Positions 23,963 through 35,400 of a DNA stretch of 64,000 nucleotides are shown here, piece after piece. Within the stretch, counting starts at the first letter, position 1. Each line of letters opens with the position of its first letter. This DNA comes from Chionis minor (taxonomy: Eukaryota > Chordata > Aves > Charadriiformes > Chionididae): NCBI GenBank assembly GCA_013398295.1, contig VZSF01005499.1, positions 186,001-250,000 of the forward strand, given 5' to 3'. The notes under the pieces are model-generated. The model did no database searches, had not been told where the DNA came from, and was given only the letters and a program-made list of their open reading frames with translations. Position numbers and translations under genes: made by a program.

Positions 23963-26605
23963 CTGAAAGATCAAGACACAGATTTAATAAGCTGGTTTTG
24001 TCACCAAAATTAAATATATTTGTGGCAAGCTGAATTGTACCCCTTGCTTTCCGTCTGTGTGAAATTCTATGGGACCATTTTACATTAATTTGATTTCCTT
24101 TTGACAACAGCATCTCAACAGACACAGGTTAACATCCCATCATTGAAGTAGACTTCTTTTGATTAGTTATATCTTTTTCTCCTTTCTTATCACAAAACTT
24201 CTCCAGGGCCCCCTGCCACGGGTGATTTGTGGAAGCCCTATAGCTTGTGTAACACAGGAAATCATTGCACTACCAAGTTAACCTGAAGAAACAGATAATA
24301 ATAGGAATACTTTAAGTTATATATTCACTAAACTAACATTTCAGTTTTATCTATATTTACAGAGCATTGCAGGAATTAACACTTCATTAATTATCTAAGC
24401 TTCACTACCTTTATGATTAGCAGATGATTAAAGGCAAGAGTAGAAGTGGGACGTAACTTGCTTTCAACTACAGTGGCACAGGCCAAGTCTCCTCAACTAC
24501 TCTTATCATCTCATCACAAAAGTAAAATGCAGTAGGGTTTTATCAGAAAAGACTTGGAAGCACAACACAGTACGTGGAAATCCTGCAGGACTAGGATTGC
24601 TTTAAGCATCCTTTGTGCCTCCTTCTAATTTCAGGCTGCTCCACTGGCTGGAAAGGGTCCTGGTGTAATTTCAGACAAACCTTGATGAGGGACTGCCTAA
24701 AACTCTGCTTCCTTCTCAGGCTGCCTTTTTGGGTCAGAGTTTTTTGAGACAGGATTTTAAGCCTGTTTACGTACATTTCCTTTATTTCTGCCTGCCTCCT
24801 ATGCCAGGGATTGCTAGGGGAAACAGCAAGAGACAGATTTACTCCTCCCATTTATGGCATTGTGCCAGAAGGCTACTCCCAAACATGGTACAAGCCCTTC
24901 TGGGCTATTTATGATAAAGGATGAAATTTGCTCTTGTAGACTCAAATGCAGGATAGCCAATAAAAATAAGCTTTACAAAAAAACCACTGTTCACAAAAAA
25001 AGTATTACTAATATTACCATACCTGGGAATGTCATGCCCTCCAATAAACCCAACTTTTCCCTGGCAGTTGGACATTGATGTGAACTTGAATTAACTAAGC
25101 CTTCTCTATGAGAAAGAAAAAAATAATCCACGCAGTCAGTTGGGTGGGGCTTATAAATTCAGAGACCTTGTGCTTCAAAAAAGCACAATCTGAAGAGAAA
25201 GAAAAGAGCCCAATTTTTTCAGTTTTTTTGGCATGCAGGATTCTGTAGGTGACAAACAGTGACCTAAAGACACAGATGAAAGCACTTGTATCTGTAAAGT
25301 GGTACAAAAATTAATCTGTATCAAAGCATCAAGAAGCAAGGAATACAGAGTTAAATTTCTGCACAATCTGTAACAACGAAAGCATTCAAAAATTTCCAGA
25401 GTACTCTCAATATATAGGAGATTTTTGTCCTTGCTATTCATCTTGTGAGGTCTGACAGTGCTCTTCACTACTCTGAACAGGCTCAGGCATATCTTGTACC
25501 CATTCTGACTATTGTGGCAGTAATTAAGGGATTTTATTTATATGAAACAAAAGGGGAAATAAAAGCCAGACTGGGCCATGAATCTGAGTTTACCCAGCTT
25601 TGCAGCCAAATCACATTTCAGTGATGTAACTTTGTTCCTACACATTTAGCACACTGGTCAAGGGAACCTTTTCCTACTGATGCCAACCTGCAGTGGTCAT
25701 GTAGACAATATGTATTCCCCGGAGGTTGCCATAAATGGTGACTAAAACAGACACTGACAACTTGGGGAAACTGCTGATGATTTTTGCTTTCCCAGTTTGG
25801 GAATCAATGTCAACTTTCTCAGTCTACATGGATGCTAATTCACCTCCAGTGACCAGGTCCCCCCTGTTTCAACTCAAGCGCCATCTACACTAGAGGTCAG
25901 TCTATCTGTTGGGACTGACCCCAAATTTTTCATTCGAGCCTTAAGATTGTAATACAGAGGTGGAAGGGAAGACCCCTGAGTACAAAGGCAGGAACTCACA
26001 CACATGAAGCCCTGGGGAGAGGACAACAGGTATGTGTTATGCAAGTATTTCAGTCAAAGGTTGAGTGATGTTCCCCGGTTGGTATTCAGACGCCCTCACA
26101 GAGGGAGTGGGAAAACAAACAGAAGCAGAAGCAAATTCTGATTGTGAAATTAAACAGAAAGGCAAACAGCTAGACTCCACCAAGCGCCTTAAAATCCCAG
26201 AACATTTGACCCTAACCTTTGGCCTCATGATTCTAAACCACGTCCTTAAAGACATGCCCCAAGGAACAAGATATGATTTACTTGTTCTCTTTTAATTTTA
26301 TTTTAAGGTCCACCATATCTACAGAATCAATTCAAATATGATCACTAAAATACTTACTATGAATGTAATGGTAACTACTTAGCTAGAAGGGAATGAGAAA
26401 GAGGTACAACGTTGGAATAAAAGACGTGACAAAAAATTCCCAGATAATGAATGAGGTTTTCTGTATTTCCAGAATCTGGGAAACAGGGAAAAAGCAATAG
26501 TCTGGCTATATATAAACAAAGATAATTCATTTTTTCACTGGAAGAGACTCAAATTATTGTTAGGATTATTATTTTTGTTGTTTTCATTTAGTGACTGGTA
26601 CTTAC
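23963..26605 (-). other. ITGA9: ITGA9 intron (2643 bp)
   Basis: This is an intron between exons 26606-26695 (donor GTAAGT) and 23854-23962 (acceptor GATCTTTCAG). It splits a glycine codon. A CTCF-like core lies at 25878-25888. Nothing else was recognised. Confidence 0.92.
25878..25888 (-). promoter_or_regulatory. CTCF-like motif core
   Basis: The minus strand reads GTAGATGGCGC, an exact match to the SYAGRKGGCRS core, but the preceding CCA is not conserved. It has the same orientation as the 23.1-kb motif. Confidence 0.3.
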
Positions 26606-26695
26606 CCATTGATAGATGAGTCCACTTCATGCATCAGGGGCACTGACAGGGTTAGCGTATTATCATGCAGAGATTCAGTGCGTTCTAGGTTTCCA
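26606..26695 (-). CDS. ITGA9: ITGA9 internal exon (probably exon 21), calf-1 end
   Basis: This 90-nt exon is one base, 29 codons and two bases, so both of its junctions split a codon. The minus-strand acceptor is TTCTGGCACAG and the donor GTAAGT. The leading T completes AGT (Ser) with the previous exon, and the trailing GG is completed to GGA (Gly) by the first base of the next exon. The peptide reads GNLERTESLHDNTLTLSV, then PLMHEVDSSIN. The PLMHEVD motif is characteristic of the alpha-9 calf-1 to calf-2 transition as I remember it. The split codons at both edges strongly support the splice-site choice. Confidence 0.94.
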
Positions 26696-29600
26696 CTGTG
26701 CCAGAAAGGAAAAATAAACATGCTGTAAATTGACAGCCTTTGCAATATATCACACAGTTTCACAGCTACCATCTCTCTGCCTTGTTCTCCGAGCTTCTCC
26801 ATTTGAGGGATGTCAGCTCTCCTTAAGAATCCTCTTAAAGATTATGAGTTACTTTTGTTCATCCCACCTTGTTGAGGGCACACACACAAAGCATGTGTTT
26901 TGCTGCTGCTCCTCTGTGGCTGCAACATGATCAGGCTCATGATGAAAAACCTATATTTGAGCAAGGCATGCATTCAAACAGCAGTGCGGAACTACAACTG
27001 CCATCTTTCATACAGGAGAGAAACAAGGACATTTAGACTCCAATGCAAGTGGTCTGTTTTCTCCCAGCCTGGCTGCACATCAGTTTGGGAGGGATACACG
27101 CACTTCACAGAGAGTCTTGACTCAGTAAATGAAATTGTGCTTTCATTGTATTTGCACTGTAACACAGCACTAATTTGGTGCCACTACAAGCAGCTGTTTG
27201 GATGAGACACTCATTCGGAACTGCCTGTAAACTCTCAGCATTTCCACTCCCTCTGCCTGAATTTCATGGCCAAAATGAAAGCACTTCTACTTTACATTTT
27301 CAAAGGTACTTTTCTCAATGAGTCAAAAGCAGAAGGAGGAAAGAGAGAAGTAAGCAATCATCTCTCATTTGAGTCAGTTTATTTCAGTGTGAACAGTTAT
27401 GTATGAAATCTGGAAAAGGTTCCTGAAATGCATGTCCAACAAGCAAATTTGTAATTATTCTAATTTTGATGGTGAGTCTCCATGGTGGTTGACAACTCAG
27501 AAGAACAATTTTGAAAGGTACGCTACATATATTTCCAATTTCTTCAGCAGTGACTCTGGAATCACTTTTGCCTTGCAGTTCATTGGATCTACTCATAAAT
27601 ACAACTAGCAAAACAAAAGAGATGATCCTGTTTATCTGAGGACAGTATCACTGAGGCATGTGCATTCTGGCAGTAACATCCCAACTGATACCATGCATAT
27701 GATGAGCTGCTCAGATTACAAAAACAGAGCGTGTTAGCTACACACATGCACAGATACAGCTCAGCTTTTTACCACTGACACATTGGCCATGTCTGCTAAC
27801 AAAAATCGTGGCCCAGATGGAAAAACCCAGGAAAAAAAAAAAGGGGGTTTAATAAAAGCTTTTCATCTGAATAAGTTCAAAGAAGAGTCCAAAACAGCAA
27901 AACAGAGACATTTCTCATCCAACACAAATACCGAGATACCATGGTGGCAAGCAGAATAAGCAAGCAGAATTCCATACAGGGTTCATGGGTATGTGCTTAT
28001 CTGTTTCAACTGGAGCAAAGGTACTGTCAGAAAAGGAGAATATAGCTCAGTGAATCTAGGTCTAGAAAAATAGTACATGCCAGGAAGCACAGAAGAAGGT
28101 TTGTTTTTTGTTTAAACAAAAGGAGTAAATATAATAAAATGTTTAGTCCTTTCTCCAATTGATTCTTCCCACTACTGAACCAGTCTCTTTGTTACAAATG
28201 CTACTGCCAAATTTGCAGCTTCAAGGGACAGGCTTAAGTGGCCACTTAAAGGGAAATACTTACTTTCCCATGACAGTATGGCGTAGCTTCTCTGCGTCCA
28301 GCCATTTCTGTCAGACTAGCTCCAGTTTTGTGTGGAAACAATGTCCCCACTCATTGCAGTTTGGCCACAGCACAAACACTTCCTCTCCATTTCCTTATCA
28401 CTGACTTTATCCCAGGGCTCCCTGAAACTCTTGTGGTAGAAAGATTTTATTGCACTTATTTGACAGTGAGGAAAATTGAGCAATTTTCCCAAAGTCACAG
28501 AGAAAATGAGGATAATCAGCACTAGGATCTGCACTGTTGTCTTTGAAAGTTCAGCTGAATCCTTGAAACAACTGTCCTCCAGCCCATCCTTCTGAAATGA
28601 GAAACTTTCTCTTAATCCCTCTGAGCATTCCACTATGTGTACAAACCACTATTTTTTTCTTTGCTCCATCTAAAGACGCTGATTAACCCTTCTTACTAGT
28701 AGGGCACAGAAATCTGAGGAGTAAGGTTACAGACGAAAGCCCTGGGCTATCCAAGGCAGGGAATGAGTGGTGCAATCTGGAAAACACTGGCTGGGCACAT
28801 TTAAAGCAGTGCTGACCTATCTTTGCATCAGCTAGCATTTACCTAGCAGATACTGATGCATCTGTCTGATCTAGAAGCATCACGGGGTCATCTGGACACA
28901 CGATAAATAAACTTCGCCCCATGGAGAGTAAAACTTCTTTAACATGCAAGATGTGGTCTCACCCCTCTGATGCGAGGTCTCACTATCAGTGTTTCATACC
29001 AGCCTCACATGCTGCAGGATACTGTTCCCACCTACAGCTGTTGTTGCAGCGGAGGACTATGCCTTATGAGAGCAGTCACTCAAAAACTGCATATACTTCT
29101 TATCTCCAGCTGGTTGGTGAGGTGTCATCAAATTGGGGAGGAGAATTCAGGCTGGAGATCCTGATTTTGACACAGGAGGCTATGAAGTTGGTCCATTCAC
29201 ACAGTAAGTGGAAGCAGGAACAAGTCACACATTCAGCACATCAAAGCAGCAGCTCATGGCCCAGGTTAATACAGCTGTACTACTGTAAGTTCCCATACAC
29301 ACCCCAACAGTGCCTGTGACTGAATTGCCCATCATCTGCTTCTTTGTGGAACATCATCTTAGGAGGCACAGAGCACGTGTGTCACCTTTAATTTTGATTG
29401 AGATAAAATCCCTATGCATGCATACTTGGCACCACCTTACTTTAACGCCTGCTCCAAGTGCCCTTAGGGAAGCACCCTATTCAGCTGTTTCATTCAGTCT
29501 GTCATAGCTTGCTGAAAATCGAGGGGGAAAAAATAGACACGCAACTTTGGAAACTGCCAGTAAGATCCCTCACCATCTGATGGAAGCATTTATTTTTTTT

Positions 29601-29803
29601 GGTTTGCATCCAAGCATGCTTATTTCATTCAAATGCTGGAACAAATGGGTCTGCTTGGTGCTGATCATCGACCGCAGTTGAGCTGAGCTTGAGTTGTGTC
29701 TACAACTAATTACAACTCTTAACACAACTGTTATGCATATGCAATGCCCACTTCATGCAACAAAGAATATCTGAGTCATCAAAACATAGAAAAGTTCCCT
29801 TAC
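26696..29803 (-). other. ITGA9: ITGA9 intron (3108 bp)
   Basis: This is an intron between exons 29804-29883 (donor GTAAGG) and 26606-26695 (acceptor TGGCACAG). It splits a serine codon. It includes a probable minus-oriented MIR remnant (28450-28545) and a 132-codon plus-strand open frame at 28921-29319 that shows no coding signature. Confidence 0.92.
28450..28545 (-). mobile_element. Probable MIR-like SINE remnant, reverse orientation
   Basis: The plus strand reads ACAGTGAGGAAAATTGAGC, TTTTCCCAAAGTCACAGAGA and GCACTAGGATCTGC. This is the usual reversed MIR pattern (dilute form of ACAGATGAGGAAACTGAGGC, TTGCCCAAGGTCAC, GGGATT). It is too diverged for certainty. Confidence 0.5.
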
Positions 29804-29883
29804 CTTTGGGCAGTGACAAGGAAGGGAAGTGTTTCTTCCTGACCAGATAAATGGCTTGTATCAAAGATGACACTAAACTCATA
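29804..29883 (-). CDS. ITGA9: ITGA9 internal exon (probably exon 20), calf-1
   Basis: This 80-nt exon encodes 26 codons plus two bases of integrin alpha-9. The minus-strand acceptor is TTTGCACAG and the donor GTAAGG. It starts in phase 0 with TAT and ends on AG, which the first T of the next exon (26695) turns into AGT, serine. The peptide is YEFSVIFDTSHLSG, then QEETLPFLVTAQ, matching the human alpha-9 stretch YEFS..FDTSHLSG..TAQSGN. It lies in the beta-sandwich of calf-1, with no cysteine and no sequon. Confidence 0.95.
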
Positions 29884-31271
29884 CTGTGCAAAGAAAAAGC
29901 TATATTTAGAGACATTGTATATTGTTTCAAAATTTATTTATTCTGAAACTTCACATACATTTTACTGGCCTAGTTGTACAGAAGTAGCATACTTTGATAC
30001 ATGGAAGAAAGCCTCCTCTACTTTAGAGTAGCTTTTAAATCTTAGCAATTGTCCCTCTGTTCAAATACCAGATAGTCCGATTTTTCCTTCATTGTGAAAA
30101 GGCCTTTACTACAATTGCCATTCAAAGATACTTCCTGAGGAGATCATATGCCGGGGAAGAGTCTTCCAGTACAAGGGGATTGCTACCTGAAACTACCTCA
30201 GCACCACTCTATACGTTACTTGCTGGTGGAGATGTTTGGTGTATATAAAGATCATGCCATAGGCCTGCACAGAGACTTGGAGCAACCAGCGCAAGCTAAA
30301 GCAGCATTCAGGCCACCCATCATAGTGGATAAAATCAGGTGCTAATTTTGAAGAGAGAATCTACTTTGATGACCACTGTAGCACTCCATTAACTTTTCCA
30401 TGCAACGATGTTTCCACCTAACTCCAAAACAGTTTTTGGCCAAGTAAAAGGGTTTCAACATTCATACTAATTTCAATGGCTTCCTGAAAAAAACCTGAAG
30501 ATAGCCCAACTATGTCATTTGTCAGCAAAACACTGTCATTCTTACATTCCAGATAATATTTTGCTACTGCATTTATTTTTTCCATCCTATTTAAAAATCT
30601 TTTAAAATGTTATGTCAATAAAACATATAAACCAAAAAATTCCATGTTGAGTCAAAGTATATGTCAATTGAAATGGAGAGGATTAGTTTCTGAAACTGAA
30701 ATTTTCTGGAAAAAATCAGACTTATTTCATTCAGCTCATCCTGAAGTTATTCTTCATCTTCTCACCTTTCATCGTTGGTCATTTGTACAGCTCAGTTTAG
30801 TGACAGAAAGAACCCTGCTGGATTTTTAAACATTATGAGAGAGTTCATCTACTACTACCAAACAAAATCCCCTTTAAAAGCTACCAAGAGACCATAATAT
30901 GAAAAGTCATTACGACATTTTCATTATAATTCGTACAAATTCAATTTGCAGAAGTCAAAAATAACAGAATAAGGCAACATTAAATAAGAACGTCCTTTTC
31001 TAATTTTCTGAAGAGGAAATACATGTTTCATAGATGCAATTCTTGCACAGTTTTTCAAAAGCATTGTGGTGCAGTGCACATGGTACTGCCATTGACTCTA
31101 TCTGGTGGGAAAGAGGACAGCTACCCTCTTCGATGAAAGGCTTGGATATCTAGATTAGAAAGCTATAGAATGTATCACTCGCAGACATTTAAGAGAGCAG
31201 TTGCTTTTCCAGCCACTCCTTGGACACAAAGAGGTGAATGAACTCTGAAAATGCAAATAATACAACATTAC
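29884..31271 (-). other. ITGA9: ITGA9 intron (1388 bp)
   Basis: This is an intron between exons 31272-31358 (donor GTAATG) and 29804-29883 (acceptor TTGCACAG), phase 0. It is AT-rich and I see no repeats or other genes in it. Confidence 0.92.
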
Positions 31272-31358
31272 CCTAGATTTCGATCTCATGAAAGGAAATC
31301 CCACGCTGCACTTGAGGAAGTCTGACTCCAGCAACTCACAGGCAATGCCGAGCTCCTC
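31272..31358 (-). CDS. ITGA9: ITGA9 internal exon (probably exon 19), calf-1
   Basis: This exon encodes 29 residues of the integrin alpha-9 calf-1 domain and is in phase 0 at both ends. The minus-strand acceptor is TTTTCTTACAG and the donor GTAATG, a weaker donor than those of its neighbours. The peptide begins EELGIACELLESDF and ends GFPFMRSKSR, close to the human alpha-9 exon as I remember it. Two cysteines ten residues apart (CELLESDFLKC) look like the conserved calf-1 disulphide. The exon joins in frame to the MWQK end of the previous exon (53717) and to YEFSVIF of the next (29883). The identification is firm, because both junctions keep phase. Confidence 0.95.
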
Positions 31359-32425
31359 CTGTAAGAAAATAAAAGAGACCGCGAGATGATAGATTTGGGG
31401 AGAAAAAGAGGATTACTAAGAAATACCATTGTGATGAAATATTGTAGAAAACTAAACGTTTCCCACCATACCACTGTTATTTACAGAAAACTAATACTCA
31501 TTGAATAAGAAAAAGTGCAGTGTTGCACTTCCTTATTCCACCTCAGAGCAGTACTGGGAAGAAGACAATCATCAGAACATTGCTCCGAGAGACAGACCAC
31601 CGGGAAATACTGCATGAGTAAACACATTAGAGTCACGGGATCAGCCCAAGTTCTTGGATAACTCAGATCATCAGTTGTTTCCTCTGTTTATTAAAAGAAA
31701 GATTTCAAATGGTCCAGAATACAGGTCCCCCAAGGTAGTTTTTCCAGGTACCAGTATCATAAAGAGAACTGTGTTGGGTGACAGTGACCAAACCATGCCA
31801 CGCACAGATGCTGGAGAAAATGTTAATCTGATTCTGGTTTCATTCACTGCCCTGATCTCTTTCTATGGTCCACAGGATGAACCACATTGATATAGATACC
31901 AACTCTCTGTAGAAATACAATGGTAGCATAAAGTAGGGGGATGAACCTCTTCTCATGCTAAACAGTGACAGACTATGAACATTGTCAATACTAGAAATGA
32001 AAAAGGTTAGAGCAACCCTATCCTGCTTGACTGGTGACTCCAGTAAAACAACACAAATGCTTCTGTTGAATGGAAAGTGCTTAATTGCAACATAAAGTAA
32101 GAGCCTGGTTCCAGGTTAGCACGCCCTCATCTCCAGATTATCAGAGAACATTTTTGTGCTGTCACTGTGGACAACTTCATCTCACTAAATTTCAGGACTG
32201 GGATTCAATTCCAGAATCTGATATGCACTTTTAGCAATCACCTGCTGTGTAGGTACCTATGTGATCTAGGTGTCAGTGCTCCCATCGTAGTCAATGGATG
32301 TAGAAAATGGTTCAGCAGATCAAATGCAGATGTTTAGTTTAGACTGGGCTGAATACCTCCCTAGACCCTAGTGTTGACTAGATCATCACTGGAGCGTTGA
32401 TGTTAAGCAGCTACAATATGAATGC

Positions 32426-32449
32426 CTAGATTTAGATATCTAAATCTAG
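32426..32449. repeat. 24-bp perfect palindrome
   Basis: The left half is CTAGATTTAGAT and the right half is its exact reverse complement, with no spacer. A partial extra TAGATATC follows. Confidence 0.97.
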
Positions 32450-35400
32450 ATATCAAGTTTATTCTAGACACATAGCTGAGAATCTCATGGCTACAGGACG
32501 TATGATTTATTTGATCTGTTTTTGTTATCTACAGCAGTTTGTGAAGCCCAGGCCCTGTCTCCTTAAGCACATTTCCCAAATCACTTCAAATACGAGTTCT
32601 GCTTTAAATATGCACTCAAAGTAAGCATTTACACAAGTGCCATTCTCTGCTGGAATAAGCACGTGTGGAAGTAGCTTTCTGAACCACCGACTCAGGCTAT
32701 AAGCATCTTCCGGAAATGCCTCTCTGCCTATCACATTCTGATCTGAGCACAGCATTAGAACCCTGAAGACATTACTATTATCCTGAGTCCAACATTCAGA
32801 TCTTTTAACTGCTTCCGGTGACATCTGAAAGACAAGGTCCCCTTTATCTTCAAAATCATGGTTCAAATCAGGGCACACATTTATAAAAAAATATAGCTCT
32901 AATGTTACCTTTCTTATCTGACCCAGATGGTGTTTCACTGGTTTCATATTAAAAGAAAATAAAGAGAAAATCCATGCATGGTTGGAGATGCCTGGTGGCG
33001 TGATATTACTCCAGTACTACTCAAATGCCAAAACAGCAGCCTCCAAATTCATCTGCTTTATGGATTTGTTTCCTTGCAATCTTTAGTAGGCTTCTACTTC
33101 CAGAAATACAAAAGACAGCACTGCCCAGCAAATCAAATAGCTAGCTTCAGTCGTACAAAGCTGCTGTCCTCATATGCTGTGTTAAATTTTCTCCTCCATT
33201 TAACACAAAACAGCAGAGCAAGTGCTTCATGGTGAAGCATCCCCTTCACTTGCCTTTTCCTCTCAGCAATCTAGAAGGTTGTACAGCTTTTTGTGAGTGA
33301 ACGCAAACTCTGAGCAGCCGTGTAACCAAATGAACAATTTCACAGCTGTTTCCTCTGGGAACATTCTCGGTTCTGTGTTGTTCAAATGTCCTTTACTTTC
33401 TAACTGTGGCCACCTATGAACTCTCTTTCATCAACTCCTAGCTGCTGTTCATTGAAGCGGGGCTTCTACTTACATAGCTGTCTGGTGGTGACAGTGACCA
33501 GACAGACCCAAGAGGCTGCCTCCTCTCCTCAAGGCCATATCACTTCAGAGATGTCAAAAAAACACAATAACAGAAAGAACTCTCATCTTGATAATGGAAG
33601 AGCAGCACATTCTGCCTTCTGCACATTTCTAAATTACACAGGCTACCCAGAAAACTTTCCCCATGGACCCCCGGATTTGCTCGGTGATTAGGATGGAAAA
33701 GTTCAGCTAATGAGTAAACATTTTGTTTTTCCTTCACTGCCCACCGTCTAGTTTCAGACTTTATTTGCAGAGGACTGTTTCAGAGAGAGAAAAAATTGCT
33801 TCTCCGTGTGGCTTCCTATGGAGTTCAGCTCTGTAACACGTGGGCACTCCGTAAGCACTAAATAAATTCAATTTTCACTCTATTCCAGCAAACTGAAGGA
33901 TTGGTTCTGTCTTATCTAGCATATAGGGAATGGAAACAGCGCAACTCAGGTCCTCCAGAAATTTCAGATGCCACTTCTCACTGATGTTAGGTAATGCTTT
34001 TCACGTGCAATGCTGCTCTATGACGCTATAACCTAGCTGGAAACTCAGCTTATTGCATGACTTTTCATAGCAGTTTCTAGTTTGCTTAGAAAACATAGCC
34101 AAAAGGGTTGGAAGTTTCCCTTCCAGTGAGACAGTGTGAAGCTTTATCTGGAAAGCTTTGTTTTCTTTCTGAAACATTTTATTATTATTTATTATTCTTA
34201 GGACAATCAATCAGATAAATAGTGAGCTCATTAGACAAATAGCTGTACTATTACTGCATAACAAATGCAGAGTTCAGGCTGGCTCACAGTCTGTTTCTCT
34301 AAGTCCTTTATTGCAGAAAGAAAAGTCCCTGAGAATTATAACATAAGCAATGAAACAGTCAAGTTCTAACTCCACTATAAGGAGCACATAGGGAAACAAT
34401 AACCTAAATTCTGTAGCATAATCCATGGGGGATGTAAACAGCTGTATGAGCAGAGATGTAACAAAATGGCCTTAGTTTTGGACATAAGTGTTTTGAAGTG
34501 TAAATATTATGTGTTTTCAACTGACTACTGCAGGAAGCTGGTAACGATAGTATTCTAGTACATAGAAACAGCAACCTGGGAACGTTGCTATTTGCTAAAT
34601 TTAAGACTTGAGAAATTTCAGCAATGATCATGTTCTTCCCCATCTCTGTGCTGTTTCAGATATATTCACCTGGTGCATGATGCTATTTTCACTGGCAGAC
34701 ATCAGCTATCTCCTCCACGAGCGTGTTTGGCCAGCACCTGTCTCAGCAGAAGTGGGCAGGTGGTGAACATGCGAGCTCTGAGTATATCTGACTACAGGCT
34801 GACAATGTGGGATGTCTCCTCATATCCTTGTCCCTAACCCATACACTATGTGCAGTGAAATCCTTACCGCGCAAAACAACTCAGGCGCACGAAAATAAGG
34901 GGCGCACAGAGTAATTTGCTTCAGACAAGCAGAGAAGCTAAGTCAACCTGAATGCTTAAAACAACGCATTCAGCTTGGTCTAGAAAACATTTCAACAACT
35001 GTCAAGCACGTTAACCACACAGATGGGATGCTGAGTTACAGGATCATTATCATAACTCAAGAGCAATATCCTTTTGCTGACTTCACCTAGCTGATTATCT
35101 GGGGATATAACACATGGAACTGCCTCAGATTTTGCTCTTTTCCTATTACAAAGATCGTAACTGAACTGCAAGTGAACCACACGTTTTTCAGGACACATAA
35201 GGTAGGTTTTCACTACGAAAATAGCTTCTCAGCACTAGAACAGGTCATACCAAATATGCGGTCTTTCACCGCATGTATTTTGGCATTTAAAAAGTCTGTC
35301 TTCCCTTGATAGTATTTGATGGGCCCAATGTTCTCATGGTATGAAGGTGGGACCAGTGCCAGCTGGAGCACAAGACCAGATTACTTCAGGTATGATCCTG

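Noticed and set aside
28921..29319. 132-codon plus-strand open frame
   Set aside because: It is antisense to ITGA9, has no motif, and shows the irregular composition of non-coding sequence.
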